A stretch of 64,000 nucleotides of DNA. Source: Palsa-295 sp963781105 (GTDB lineage: Bacteria; Acidobacteriota; Terriglobia; Acidiferrales; UBA7541). Positions 16,931 to 25,740 of the stretch are shown in pieces. The stretch is from the NCBI GenBank assembly GCA_963781105.1, contig CAWAED010000008.1:248001-312000 (forward strand), in the 5' to 3' direction. Position numbers and translations under genes: made by a program. The first letter of the stretch is position 1. Each line of letters opens with the position of its first letter. The notes beneath the pieces are model-generated. The model had not been told where the DNA came from, made no database searches, and worked only from the letters and a program-made list of their open reading frames with translations.

Positions 16931-18244
16931 ATGACGACGACGAAGATTACGACCACACGCAGCGAGGAAGTGGTTCGCAAGCACAAGGAATTTATTTGGC
17001 CGGCGGTGACGAATTACTACCAGCACCCGCTGGTGGCCGACCACGCCTCGATGCAATATTTGTGGGACGTCGAAGGTAACAAGTATCTCGATTTCTTCGG
17101 CGGCATCGTCACGATTGGCGTGGGCCACTGCAATCCTAAGGTCACGTCGAAAATAAAAGCGCAGGTGGATAAGCTGCAGCACACTTCGACGCTATTTCCC
17201 AACGAAGCCGTTGTTGCGCTCGCCGAAAAGCTCGCGGAAATCACTCCCGGCAAGTTGCAGAAGAGCTTCTTCACCAGTTCCGGAACGGAAGCGAACGAAG
17301 CAGCGATTATGCTGGCGCGGATGGTTGGGCCGAGTTATGACATCGTTGCGTTGCGACATGCTTATTCGGGTGGCTCGGCGTTGGCCAAATCCGTTACGGC
17401 GCAATCAGCTTGGCGCAAAGGCGGCGTGATCAGCGTCGGCGTGTCGCACGCCGTGAATCCTTATTGCTATCGCTGTCCGCTGCACTTGACGTACCCATCG
17501 TGCAACGTGGCTTGCGCGAATGACGTTGAAAGCGTGATTCAGACTACGACCAGCGGCTCGATCGCCGCGTTTATCGCCGAGCCGATTCAGGGTGTCGGCG
17601 GATTCATCACGCCTCCGCCAGAATATTTCAAGATTGTCTACCGCATCGTGAAGAATTATGGCGGGCAGTATATTTCCGACGAAGTGCAGACTGGGTGGGG
17701 CCGCACCGGAAAGAAGTGGTGGGGCATCGAACAGTGGGAGGTCACGCCGGATATGATTACTTCGGCGAAGAGCATGGCGAATGGCGTTCCCGTTGGATTG
17801 ACGATCACAACCGCGGAGCTGGCCGATAAATTTCAGGGGTTGACGATTGCGACTTTTGGCGGGAACCCCGTTACGTCGGTTGCGGCGCGCGCGGTGATTG
17901 AAGTGATCGAGGAAGAAAACCTGCGCGAGAACACGTTTGTCGTCGGCGGCTACTTCCGGAAAAAGCTCGAAGAGCTGCAGGAGAAATATCCGCTGATCGG
18001 CGAAGTGCGCGGGATGGGCATGATGCAGGCGCTCGAACTCGTGAAAGATCGCCAGACGAAGGAGCCCGCCCCACAGGAAACCAATCAGGTGCTAGAACGC
18101 GCGCGCGCCAACGGCTTGCTGGTGGGTAAGGGCGGGATGTATGCAAACGTCATTCGCATGGCGCCGCCGATGAATATCTCGAAGACTGACGTCGATGAAG
18201 CCATTCGGCTGCTCGACAAGTCGTTCAGCGAGGTTCGAACATAA
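16931..18244 (+). CDS. Class III aminotransferase (beta-alanine/AGXT2-like)
   Basis: A PLP-dependent fold-type I aminotransferase of 437 residues. The PLP lysine is in the segment TSAKSMANGVPVG at ~275. ISDEVQTGWGRTG holds the cofactor-binding Asp, and FFTSSGTEANEAA is the phosphate-binding turn. The best match by eye is to the AGXT2/beta-alanine:pyruvate type rather than ornithine aminotransferase. Next to the ureidopropionase-like gene it would convert beta-alanine to malonate semialdehyde. ATG at 16931 has GAGAGG upstream, close to the right arm of the inserted inverted-repeat unit. Confidence 0.88.
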   Translation: MTTTKITTTRSEEVVRKHKEFIWPAVTNYYQHPLVADHASMQYLWDVEGNKYLDFFGGIVTIGVGHCNPKVTSKIKAQVDKLQHTSTLFPNEAVVALAEKLAEITPGKLQKSFFTSSGTEANEAAIMLARMVGPSYDIVALRHAYSGGSALAKSVTAQSAWRKGGVISVGVSHAVNPYCYRCPLHLTYPSCNVACANDVESVIQTTTSGSIAAFIAEPIQGVGGFITPPPEYFKIVYRIVKNYGGQYISDEVQTGWGRTGKKWWGIEQWEVTPDMITSAKSMANGVPVGLTITTAELADKFQGLTIATFGGNPVTSVAARAVIEVIEEENLRENTFVVGGYFRKKLEELQEKYPLIGEVRGMGMMQALELVKDRQTKEPAPQETNQVLERARANGLLVGKGGMYANVIRMAPPMNISKTDVDEAIRLLDKSFSEVRT

Positions 18245-18257
18245 AGGCAGTAGCGCG

Positions 18258-18456
18258 ATGTCCATTGTTGAAAGACGGAAAGCGCGCCCTCGCAGGATGT
18301 CCGATCCGGATTCCTTGGATCTGGTCGAACAAATAATGGAACAAGAGGAGGAAGCAGGCGAACTCTGAGAAACCCGACTGGCTTAGAATTGTAAGTGTTC
18401 TGGTGGTCGCAACGATAGCTTTATTGCTCTTGTACGCGTGGCATGCGCGACGATGA
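18258..18456 (+). pseudogene. Small membrane protein split by a +1 shift at CTC TGA
   Basis: An ATG at 18258 opens a 36-codon acidic reading frame (ending EQEEEAGEL) that stops at TGA 18366-18368. One base further on, the next frame continues without interruption to TGA 18454-18456 and encodes a charged linker, a hydrophobic helix (VSVLVVATIALLLLYAW) and a basic end. Read through with a +1 shift exactly at the CTC-TGA site, this gives a sensible 65-residue tail-anchored protein. The second frame has no start codon of its own. Three explanations remain: a programmed +1 shift like that of the release factor 2 gene, a recent mutation, or an assembly error. The ALDH start lies just downstream. 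Confidence 0.45.
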
Positions 18457-18478
18457 GCCGAGGGGATCGGAGAGTGTG

Positions 18479-19975
18479 ATGGTAACAGCAACAACGACTG
18501 ATCAGCTTTGTAGGAACTATATTAACGGCGAGTGGGTTGAATCGAAGTCGGCGAAGATTGTCGAGCGGCGGAACCCAGCGAACACCGATGAAGTGGTGGC
18601 GCGCATTGCGCTTTCCACGCGCGAGGAAATGAAACAGGCCATTGTCGCGGCGAAAGCTGCGTTCCCTGCTTGGCGCGAGATGCCAGCGCCAGCGCGCGGC
18701 AAAATCCTCTTCAAAGCGACACAGGTCATGCAGGCGCAGAAAGAGGAGTTGGCACGGCTGCTGACGCGCGAAGAAGGCAAGGTGCTGAAGGACGCGCTCG
18801 GCGAAGTGCAGCGTTCGATCAATATTCTGGAATTCGCCGCCGGCGAGGCGCGACGGTTGAATGGCGAAACGCTCGCGAGTGAGTTACCCAAAAATTTTTC
18901 GTACACGATTCGCCGGCCCATCGGCGTGGTCGGCGCGATCACACCTTGGAATTTTCCGGTGGCGATACCGATCTGGAAAATCGCTCCCGCGCTCGTCTGC
19001 GGGAATACTGTGGTGCTAAAGCCGGCGGAGCTAACGCCGCTATGTGCGATTCGCATCGCTGAAATTTTCGAGCAGGCTGGCTTGCCACCCGGCGTACTGA
19101 ACGTGGTCCTGGGTGCCGGCGAAGATGTAGGCGACGAATTGGTGCAGAATCCCCACGTACAGGGCTTAACGTTCACCGGATCAACGGCCGTGGGCAGCAA
19201 GATATATGCAGCCGGGGCCGAGCGGATGAAGAAAGTCCAGTGCGAGATGGGCGGCAAGAACCCCGTCGTCGTGCTGGCCGACGCGGATCTGCAGCTGGCT
19301 ATGGAGTCAGTGCTGGCTGGAGCGTTTGGGTCTACAGGGCAACGCTGCACCGCGACAAGCCGCGTGGTGATCGAAGAGAGCGTCGCCGACAAGTTTGTGG
19401 AGATGCTAGTCGAACGCGCGAAGAAATTCGTCGTCGGCGACGGACTTGATGCCGGCACGGAGATGGGACCGTCGGTGGACGAAGACCAATTCAACACCGT
19501 CCTCAAGTACCTTGAAATCGGCACGCAGGAAGGAAAGTTGCTATGCGGCGGCGCCCGCTTGACCGGCCCAAAATACGACCAGGGCTGGTTTGTTTCCCCT
19601 ACGGTGTTCGACCACGTCACGTGGGACAGCAAACTGGCTCAAGAAGAAATCTTCGGGCCGGTACTTAGCATAATTCGCGTCAAGGATTTCGACGAAGCGC
19701 TGCAAGTTGCGAATTCAGTGCGTTACGGGCTTTCGAGCGCGATCTATTCGACCGATCCCGGCAAGATTTTTGAGTTTGTGGACAAGATCGAAGCCGGCAT
19801 GACGCACGTGAATTCGCCGACCGTGGGCGGCGAAGCGCATGTCCCGTTCGGCGGGACGAAACAGTCGAGCGTCGGACCGCACGAAGTGGGCCATGCGGCG
19901 ATGGAGTTCTACACCGAAACCAAGATCGTTTACATCGACTACAGCGGGCGCAAGCGCGAATCGCGCCTTTATTAG
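18479..19975 (+). CDS. NAD(P)-dependent aldehyde dehydrogenase
   Basis: A 498-residue aldehyde dehydrogenase, from ATG 18479 (GGAG nine bases upstream; the in-frame ATG at 18443 lacks such a site). The catalytic Cys is in STGQRCTA and the general-base Glu in CEMGGKN. ITPWNFP and FTGSTAVG are the cofactor-domain segments and EEIFGPV the late motif. In this setting it is a good candidate for oxidising malonate semialdehyde formed by the aminotransferase. Similar enzymes also act on 2-oxoglutarate semialdehyde, so the substrate is not fixed by sequence. Confidence 0.88.
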   Translation: MVTATTTDQLCRNYINGEWVESKSAKIVERRNPANTDEVVARIALSTREEMKQAIVAAKAAFPAWREMPAPARGKILFKATQVMQAQKEELARLLTREEGKVLKDALGEVQRSINILEFAAGEARRLNGETLASELPKNFSYTIRRPIGVVGAITPWNFPVAIPIWKIAPALVCGNTVVLKPAELTPLCAIRIAEIFEQAGLPPGVLNVVLGAGEDVGDELVQNPHVQGLTFTGSTAVGSKIYAAGAERMKKVQCEMGGKNPVVVLADADLQLAMESVLAGAFGSTGQRCTATSRVVIEESVADKFVEMLVERAKKFVVGDGLDAGTEMGPSVDEDQFNTVLKYLEIGTQEGKLLCGGARLTGPKYDQGWFVSPTVFDHVTWDSKLAQEEIFGPVLSIIRVKDFDEALQVANSVRYGLSSAIYSTDPGKIFEFVDKIEAGMTHVNSPTVGGEAHVPFGGTKQSSVGPHEVGHAAMEFYTETKIVYIDYSGRKRESRLY

Positions 19976-20097
19976 ATTGTTGCCGGCAAGCCGGTGAGAA
20001 AACCAATTCATGATTCGCCGCTGTAGTTTCGCGAAGTGGTCGAGCACGGCCGGACCAAGGGATACGTGATTATTTCGGCGAAGCAAGTGCGCGTCCA

Positions 20098-20631
20098 ATG
20101 GGATTGAATCGCTGCAACATCGCGTCCGATAAACCACTGCGATTTCCTACGCTGGGCCGTCCCCGGAATCCGCTCGCGGCATGCCCCTCGAGTGTGGGAA
20201 TCGCACTGCTCGCTTGCACAGTTGCATTGGCGGGCTTCACGGGCGCGCGCGCCGCGGATAATCGTTATATTTGGAAATCGGTGTCGCGAGCGCAATGCAA
20301 GGTGGACGATAAGACGCCGCTGATCTGGAACGTCTATCAAACGGACAAGAAGAAGGAAACGAATCTGGTGCTCTTGCTAATTGGCCATCGCTACCTGGCT
20401 CTGGACATCAAAGCCAAGCTTGTCTATAACGTATTCCCTTCCGATCTACATGCGAACGGGCAAGATTTTGAGAGCGGCGATCTGTTCGTGAAATCGCGGG
20501 TGCTGCCGACCGATAACTGGAGTCTTCGCGATGTGGGACCTGCGGAGCTGATCAAACTTACTCTTAGCGATTACGGTCGCGAGCTATACGTGGAACTGCC
20601 GCACATGCCGGACATGCGCGCGTTCTACTAA
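20098..20631 (+). CDS. Exported protein of unknown function
   Basis: A 177-residue protein with a long N-terminal region, then a hydrophobic core (GIALLACTVALAGF) and a probable cleavage after GARA. The mature part of ~125 residues is beta-rich and has one Cys. No catalytic motif is recognised. It lies between the aldehyde dehydrogenase and the convergent preA gene. The true start may be internal, nearer the signal core, because no good ribosome site precedes 20098. Confidence 0.6.
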   Translation: MGLNRCNIASDKPLRFPTLGRPRNPLAACPSSVGIALLACTVALAGFTGARAADNRYIWKSVSRAQCKVDDKTPLIWNVYQTDKKKETNLVLLLIGHRYLALDIKAKLVYNVFPSDLHANGQDFESGDLFVKSRVLPTDNWSLRDVGPAELIKLTLSDYGRELYVELPHMPDMRAFY

Positions 20632-20652
20632 CGGGCGAGTAGCGCCACGCTC

Positions 20653-21936
20653 CTAGCTCGCGCGGCTAGTGCTGGTTTTCTGTTTCCACGACATCGGCGG
20701 CAAGTCGGTATCAATTTCCGCCATCGTAATGCATCCGTGCACGGGGCAGACCAGTGCGCATAAATTGCAGCCCACGCATTCCTCGTCGATGATCTTCGGT
20801 ACGTGAACTTCCACGCCGTTCGGATTGTGCTTGCCGCTTCCATTTTGCGCGTGGGCGCGTTCGATGCACTGGTGCGCGCCGTCTTCGCATGCTACGTAAC
20901 AGAGCTGGCACCCGATGCACAGACCGGTATCAATTTTCGCGATGATCTTGTAATTGAGGTCAAGATCGCCCCAGTCCATCACGTTGGGAACAGCGCGGCC
21001 GCGGAAATCCTCAATCGTGCGATAGCCGTGATCGTCCATGTATGCGCCGAGGCCGTCGGCCATATCCTCGACAATCCGAGATCCGTAGTGCATGGCGGCG
21101 GTGCAGACCTGCACACAGGTCGCGCCTAGCGCGATGTGTTCGGCCCCATCAATCCAATTGCCGATACCGCCGATGCCCACGATCGGAATCTTTACCTTCT
21201 TGGCCACGCTGGAAACCAAGTGCAGCGCGATGGGCTTGACGGCCGGTCCGCAATACCCGCCGTGCGAGGACTTCCCTGCCACATTGGGGCGCGGCGCAAA
21301 TGTTTCGAGGTCAACGCCCATCAGTGAATTAATTGTGTTGATCAGGCTGACGGCATCGGCGCCGCCTCGCTCGGCCGCCAAGGCAATGTGAGTGATGTCG
21401 GTGACATTCGGCGTGAGCTTGGAGATCACGGGCGTTTTGGCGACTTCCTTCGCCCAGGACGTAATCATTTCCGTGTACTCGGGGACTTGGCCTACAGCCG
21501 CGCCCATGCCGCGCTCGCTCATGCCGTGCGGGCAGCCGAAATTCAGTTCGAGAGCATCGGAACCGGCGTCTTCCGCGCGACGGACGATGTCGTGCCAAGT
21601 CTCGCGCTTGGATTCCACCATCAACGACGCAATTACCAGGTGTTTTGGATAGCGCTTCTTCACTTCGGAGATTTCGCGCAGGTTCACGGCGATCGGACGG
21701 TCGCTGATGAGTTCAATGTTGTTCAAGCCCATCATCTTTACGCCGTTCAGATCGATGGCGGCGTAACGTGAGGAAGTATTCTGGATCGGCTCACCGATCG
21801 TCTTCCACACGGCGCCGCCCCAGCCGGCATCGAAGGCACGCATCACCTGGCCGCCAGTATTCGTCGGCGGACCGGACGCTAGCCAAAAGGGATTCGGCGA
21901 GCGCAAGCCGCAAAAGTTGACGCTCAGATCTGCCAT
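20653..21936 (-). CDS. preA: Dihydropyrimidine dehydrogenase subunit PreA (two 4Fe-4S clusters)
   Basis: PreA reduces uracil or thymine to the dihydro form, with electrons passed from PreT. The 427-residue protein has an FMN-binding dihydroorotate-dehydrogenase-like barrel (residues 1-~310; SLINTINS and GIGGIGNW flavin-site segments). The active-site loop LNFGCPHGMSERGMG, with its catalytic Cys region, follows in order. A C-terminal ferredoxin domain holds CIGCQLCYVAC and CVGCNLCALVCP, giving ligands for two 4Fe-4S clusters. The start at 21936 is preceded by GAGGTGA. preT follows on the same strand, separated by a membrane protein gene. Confidence 0.94.
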   Translation of the reverse strand: MADLSVNFCGLRSPNPFWLASGPPTNTGGQVMRAFDAGWGGAVWKTIGEPIQNTSSRYAAIDLNGVKMMGLNNIELISDRPIAVNLREISEVKKRYPKHLVIASLMVESKRETWHDIVRRAEDAGSDALELNFGCPHGMSERGMGAAVGQVPEYTEMITSWAKEVAKTPVISKLTPNVTDITHIALAAERGGADAVSLINTINSLMGVDLETFAPRPNVAGKSSHGGYCGPAVKPIALHLVSSVAKKVKIPIVGIGGIGNWIDGAEHIALGATCVQVCTAAMHYGSRIVEDMADGLGAYMDDHGYRTIEDFRGRAVPNVMDWGDLDLNYKIIAKIDTGLCIGCQLCYVACEDGAHQCIERAHAQNGSGKHNPNGVEVHVPKIIDEECVGCNLCALVCPVHGCITMAEIDTDLPPMSWKQKTSTSRAS

Positions 21937-21965
21937 GGGTCACCTCGCTCAAGGCTGACAGCACT

Positions 21966-21988
21966 TCACCACAGATGAACACAGATGA
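21966..21988 (+). repeat. Solo copy of the CACAGATGAACA repeat
   Basis: Reads TCACCACAGATGAACACAGA and matches the outer part of the inverted-repeat arms at 16408-16444. It stands alone in the leader of preA, about 30 bases upstream of its start, with no gene attached. It may be a remnant or a seed of the same dispersed repeat family. Confidence 0.7.
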
Positions 21989-22083
21989 CGGCTATAAGAG
22001 TTCTAAGGGCGAGCTCTTGCAACTCACGCACGGGTTTGCGCGTCGTGCTCGCAAATTGCGCTGTAGCGGGCGGCTGGTCGAAT

Positions 22084-22689
22084 TCAGGTTCCCGCCACGT
22101 TGTTTTTCTGTCGTGACGCGGGCGCCACGTCATTGAGTCCGTGCCAGATGAGCCACACTACTACGCCGATCATTCCCAGCCAGCCAATCATGCGAAACGC
22201 GGTAGCGATTTGCGTATCATGCGCCAGAACACCGAGCTTGCCAAACAGATAGTTCCAATCGTGAATGACGTACTCGGAATCGCCGACCGTCAGCAACGGC
22301 AGTTCCTGTGCGCGAGCGTCGGCCATGTAAGTTGCGATCGGCAAGAACTGTTCGAAGAAGAAAAAAAGGCAAAATGCGACGCCCTGAGATTGGCGGCGGA
22401 AAAGAAAGTAAACCGCCAGCGAGAAGGGCACAAAGAGCTGAAGAAAAGTTCCACCTGCAATGCTGATGAACTCCCCGCAAAAGCGAAAAAGCAAATGGCC
22501 GCCTTCGTGAATGGGCACGAAAACGTTGTCCATCAGGAGCAAGATTCCGGAGCCGCGCGCGACCTGATACAGAAATAGCAAATAGAAAATCGTCCACGCG
22601 ATCAACGCGGCGCCGGGCACCGGTTCCCAGTCTTGTTCGAGATCTTCCAGCGCGGGGACGCGGTCGGTCCATGACTCGGGCAAACGCAC
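22084..22689 (-). CDS. Membrane protein with HEGGH motif
   Basis: A 201-residue polytopic membrane protein with about five hydrophobic helices. The segment PIHEGGHLLFRF places H61-E62-x2-H65 at the start of a helix, the zinc-ligand pattern of membrane metalloproteases such as the M50 group. The second M50 hallmark (a later NPDG or similar Asp motif) is not evident, so peptidase activity is not proven. It sits between preA and preT on the same strand, seven bases from the preT stop, and is likely co-transcribed although it has no obvious pyrimidine role. Confidence 0.7.
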   Translation of the reverse strand: MRLPESWTDRVPALEDLEQDWEPVPGAALIAWTIFYLLFLYQVARGSGILLLMDNVFVPIHEGGHLLFRFCGEFISIAGGTFLQLFVPFSLAVYFLFRRQSQGVAFCLFFFFEQFLPIATYMADARAQELPLLTVGDSEYVIHDWNYLFGKLGVLAHDTQIATAFRMIGWLGMIGVVVWLIWHGLNDVAPASRQKNNVAGT

Positions 22690-22695
22690 CGGCTT

Positions 22696-24102
22696 CTAGT
22701 TCTTTCCGCGCGGCGCGCCCAGCCACGCGTCAATTCCTCGCGCTGCGGCCATGCCTTCGGCAACTGCGTCCACTACCTCTTTGCCTCCGTTGACGCAATC
22801 TCCACCCGCGAAGTACTTCGCGTTGCCGGTTTGTCGCTGCTCGTTGACGATTACGGTGCCGTTCTCGCGCAGTGCGATTCCAGCCACGGCGCGAAGGAAT
22901 TCCGTCACGGGTTTCTGGCCGATGGCGCGTACCACCATATCCACATCGATCTTGAATTCGCTGCCCGGGATATTGACGAGCTTCCCGGAGCTTGTGCCTG
23001 AGGCCGGCTCGAACTGCGTGCGAATGCATTCGATCGCTGCGACCTGCCCAGCATCTCCGAGGATTCTGACGGGCTGTGTGTGCCAGTGGAATCGAACGCC
23101 ATCGAGTTTCGCGAGATCGTACTCGTAGCGAAACGCGGGCATGTCCTGCTCGGCGCGGCGGTAAATCAGGTGAACGATCTCGGCGCCCAAACGCTTCGCG
23201 GCTGTGACAACATCTATTGCCGTATTCCCGGCGCCGATGCACGCGACGCGACGCCCGATGGAGACGTCCGGCAATGAAAGGACCTTGGTGGGCTCAATGA
23301 ATTCCATAGCTCCAATAACGCCCGTGAGATCTTCTCCGGGGAGTTGGAGATCCCAAGTCTCGCCGAGGCCGACACCAATAAAAACCGCGTCAAATTGCTT
23401 CTCTAGTTCGTCAAAGGTGACATCGCGTCCCACTGTGGTGTTCTGCCGGAATTCGACCCCGAGACCGCGCACCATGTCCACTTCGCGGAGGGAATCCTTT
23501 GCGCGTAATTTATAGGCAGCGATGCCTAGAGTGTCCAACCCTCCGGGAAGTTCGTTGCTGTCGAAAATTGTCGCGTGATAACCGAGTTTCGCGAGTTCGG
23601 CGGCACAAGCGAGCGACGCCGGACCCGAACCGACTAAGGCGACACGCTTGCCGTTCGGCGCCCCCGCATGAAAAAGTTCAATATTGCTGTCGAGGACGTG
23701 GTCCACGGCGTAGCGCTGGAGCCTGCCGATTTCGATCGGCTTCTCCTCCTTCTCGTGCATTACACAGGCGCCTTCGCAGAGGACTTCAGTGGGACACACG
23801 CGGCCGCAGCTGTGGCCCAGAATATTCGCTTCGAGTATCACGCGCGCCGAGCCGCGCAAATTATCAGTCGTGATTTTCTTGATGAAGGAAGGGACGTCAA
23901 TGTGGGTCGGGCACGCCACGGTGCACGGCGCGTCAAAGCAGAAAAGGCAGCGCGCGGCTTCGATGGCGGCCTGGCGCGGAGTCATGCGGGGCGAAATTTC
24001 CGCAAAATTCTTTTCGTACTGTTCGGGAGGAAGTTTGGGGGCAGTTTCGCGCAGCATCGTAGGCGTTTCCGTCCATCCGTTGATCTTGAAAAGTGATGCC
24101 AT
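22696..24102 (-). CDS. preT: Dihydropyrimidine dehydrogenase subunit PreT (NAD(P)H-dependent oxidoreductase)
   Basis: PreT takes electrons from NAD(P)H through FAD and iron-sulfur centres and hands them to PreA. The 468-residue protein resembles the GltD/PreT group. It has an N-terminal cysteine-rich cluster region (CLFCFDAPCTVACPTHIDVP and CGRVCPTEVLCEGAC), then an FAD site GSGPASLACAAELAKLGY at ~155, and an NAD(P)H site CIGAGNTAIDVV at ~290. GGDCVNGGKEVVDAVAEG near the end closes the flavin domain. The pairing with PreA identifies it as PreT rather than glutamate synthase small subunit. Confidence 0.92.
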   Translation of the reverse strand: MASLFKINGWTETPTMLRETAPKLPPEQYEKNFAEISPRMTPRQAAIEAARCLFCFDAPCTVACPTHIDVPSFIKKITTDNLRGSARVILEANILGHSCGRVCPTEVLCEGACVMHEKEEKPIEIGRLQRYAVDHVLDSNIELFHAGAPNGKRVALVGSGPASLACAAELAKLGYHATIFDSNELPGGLDTLGIAAYKLRAKDSLREVDMVRGLGVEFRQNTTVGRDVTFDELEKQFDAVFIGVGLGETWDLQLPGEDLTGVIGAMEFIEPTKVLSLPDVSIGRRVACIGAGNTAIDVVTAAKRLGAEIVHLIYRRAEQDMPAFRYEYDLAKLDGVRFHWHTQPVRILGDAGQVAAIECIRTQFEPASGTSSGKLVNIPGSEFKIDVDMVVRAIGQKPVTEFLRAVAGIALRENGTVIVNEQRQTGNAKYFAGGDCVNGGKEVVDAVAEGMAAARGIDAWLGAPRGKN

Positions 24103-24275
24103 TCTAGCACTGGGGCTTGCCCAGTTGGCGAAGGGATTCGGTGGAGTGCAGCCTGGAACTCAGAATCGCGCCGTGGAACTCCGCTGGGCAACTGCTAGCC
24201 CAGGCACGCTGCAATCGAACGCGGAACAGGTGTAAGCTACAACGCTTCGCGAGAATTCGAGGAGGGCTCCAGGCC

Positions 24276-25667
24276 ATGCGGTTTGACACTGTGATTCGCA
24301 ATGGCACGATTGTGACTGCGACGGACACCTACGTGAGCGATGTAGGCATCGTGGACGGAAGGATTTCAGTGATCGGAGCAGATTTGCCCGTGAGTGCTGC
24401 GGGAAAACTGATCGAGGCGCGCGGAATGATGGTGATGCCCGGCGGCATTGACGTGCATACGCACCTGGACATGCCCTTCGGCGGGACGATGAGCGCCGAC
24501 GATTTCGAATCGGGCACGATCGCGGCGGCTTACGGCGGTACGACCACGCTGATTGATTTTGCGATTCAGTACAAAGGTCAGACGCTGCGTCACGCATTTG
24601 ACACCTGGATGAAAAAGGCCGACGGCAAAGCGGTGATTGACTATGCTTTCCACTGCATCATCACGGATATCGCCGGCGCGCAACTCGACGAGATGAAGGC
24701 GTTCGTGCGCGAGGGCGTGCCCACTTTCAAATTATTTATGGCGTATCCGGGTGTGTTCATGCTGGACGACGCGTCCATTTTCAAGGCGATGAGCGCGGCG
24801 GCGAACAGCGGCGGGATGATTTGCATGCACGCGGAAAATGGCGGCGCGATTGACGTAATCGTGCAGCGCGCGCTGGCCGAGGGAAAACGAGCGCCGAAAT
24901 ACCACGCTTTGACGCGGCCGGTGACGCTGGAAGCGGAGGCCACGGCCCGGGCGATTGCGCTCGCCGAAATCGCGGGGACTCCGCTGTATATCGTGCACTT
25001 GTCCTGCAATGAGGCGCTTGAGAAGGTGCGCGAAGCGCGCGACCGCGGGCTGCGTGTCTACGCCGAGACTTGCCCCCAATACTTGTACCTCTCGCTCGAA
25101 AACATGGAAGCACCGGGATTTGAGGGGGCGAAGTATGTGTTCACTCCGCCGCTGCGCGAAAAGTGGCACCAGGAAAAGCTGTGGCAGGGGTTGGCGAAGG
25201 ATGATCTGCAGGTGGTTTCCACCGACCACTGCCCTTTCTGCATGAAAGAACAGAAGGAACTGGGCAAGGACGATTTCACAAAGATTCCCAACGGCGGACC
25301 AGGGATCGAGCATCGCTTGAGTCTGGTTTACAACGGCGGCGTGCACGGCGGAAAATTCTCGCCGAACCGGTTCGTTCAGCTGGTGTCCACCGCTCCCGCA
25401 AAGCTTTTTGGATTGTACCCGCGCAAGGGGACGGTGGCAGTGGGATCCGACGCGGACTTGCTTGTGTTCGACCCGAACGAAGAGCAAATCATCAGCGTTA
25501 AGACACACCACATGCGCGTGGATTATTCGATGTTCGAAGGGACGCGTGTGAAGGGCGTGACCAAGACCGTGCTTTCGCGAGGACGGACGATCATTGACAA
25601 CGGACGGTTCACTGGCAAGGCCGGGGCGGGAGAATTTTTGAAGCGCGAGAATCCTGCGAGGTTGTGA
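24276..25667 (+). CDS. Dihydropyrimidinase (hydantoinase family)
   Basis: Opens the dihydropyrimidine ring to the N-carbamoyl-beta-amino acid, step two of the pathway. The start ATG 24276 has GGAGGG upstream; an earlier in-frame ATG at 24117 would add a tail unlike the family. The 463-residue protein has the metal motif GGIDVHTHLDMPFGG at ~55-70 and a Lys in TFKLFMAYPG at ~150, the residue that is carboxylated to bridge the two metals. It also has the late ligand segment STDHCPF. It is divergent from preT, so the 170-base gap between them probably holds both promoters. Confidence 0.95.
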   Translation: MRFDTVIRNGTIVTATDTYVSDVGIVDGRISVIGADLPVSAAGKLIEARGMMVMPGGIDVHTHLDMPFGGTMSADDFESGTIAAAYGGTTTLIDFAIQYKGQTLRHAFDTWMKKADGKAVIDYAFHCIITDIAGAQLDEMKAFVREGVPTFKLFMAYPGVFMLDDASIFKAMSAAANSGGMICMHAENGGAIDVIVQRALAEGKRAPKYHALTRPVTLEAEATARAIALAEIAGTPLYIVHLSCNEALEKVREARDRGLRVYAETCPQYLYLSLENMEAPGFEGAKYVFTPPLREKWHQEKLWQGLAKDDLQVVSTDHCPFCMKEQKELGKDDFTKIPNGGPGIEHRLSLVYNGGVHGGKFSPNRFVQLVSTAPAKLFGLYPRKGTVAVGSDADLLVFDPNEEQIISVKTHHMRVDYSMFEGTRVKGVTKTVLSRGRTIIDNGRFTGKAGAGEFLKRENPARL

Positions 25668-25674
25668 AACGCGA

Positions 25675-25708
25675 TTCACCGCAGAGACGCAGAGGTCGCA
25701 GAGAAAAC
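25675..25708. repeat. Short tandem GCAGAG-type repeat
   Basis: The run TTCACCGCAGAGACGCAGAG followed by GTCGCAGAGAA contains three imperfect GCAGAG units at 7-9-base spacing. It lies just after the dihydropyrimidinase stop. Such repeats occur dispersed in many genomes of this kind; no function is known. Confidence 0.5.
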
Positions 25709-25740
25709 AACGGCGCAGCTTGGGTGTGTCCGCACCGCTG

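Noticed and set aside
18258..18385. Read-through of the TGA at 18366 as selenocysteine, given selC in the window
   Set aside because: Reading on in the same frame meets a TAG a few codons later and yields no sensible protein; the +1 frame gives the sensible one.
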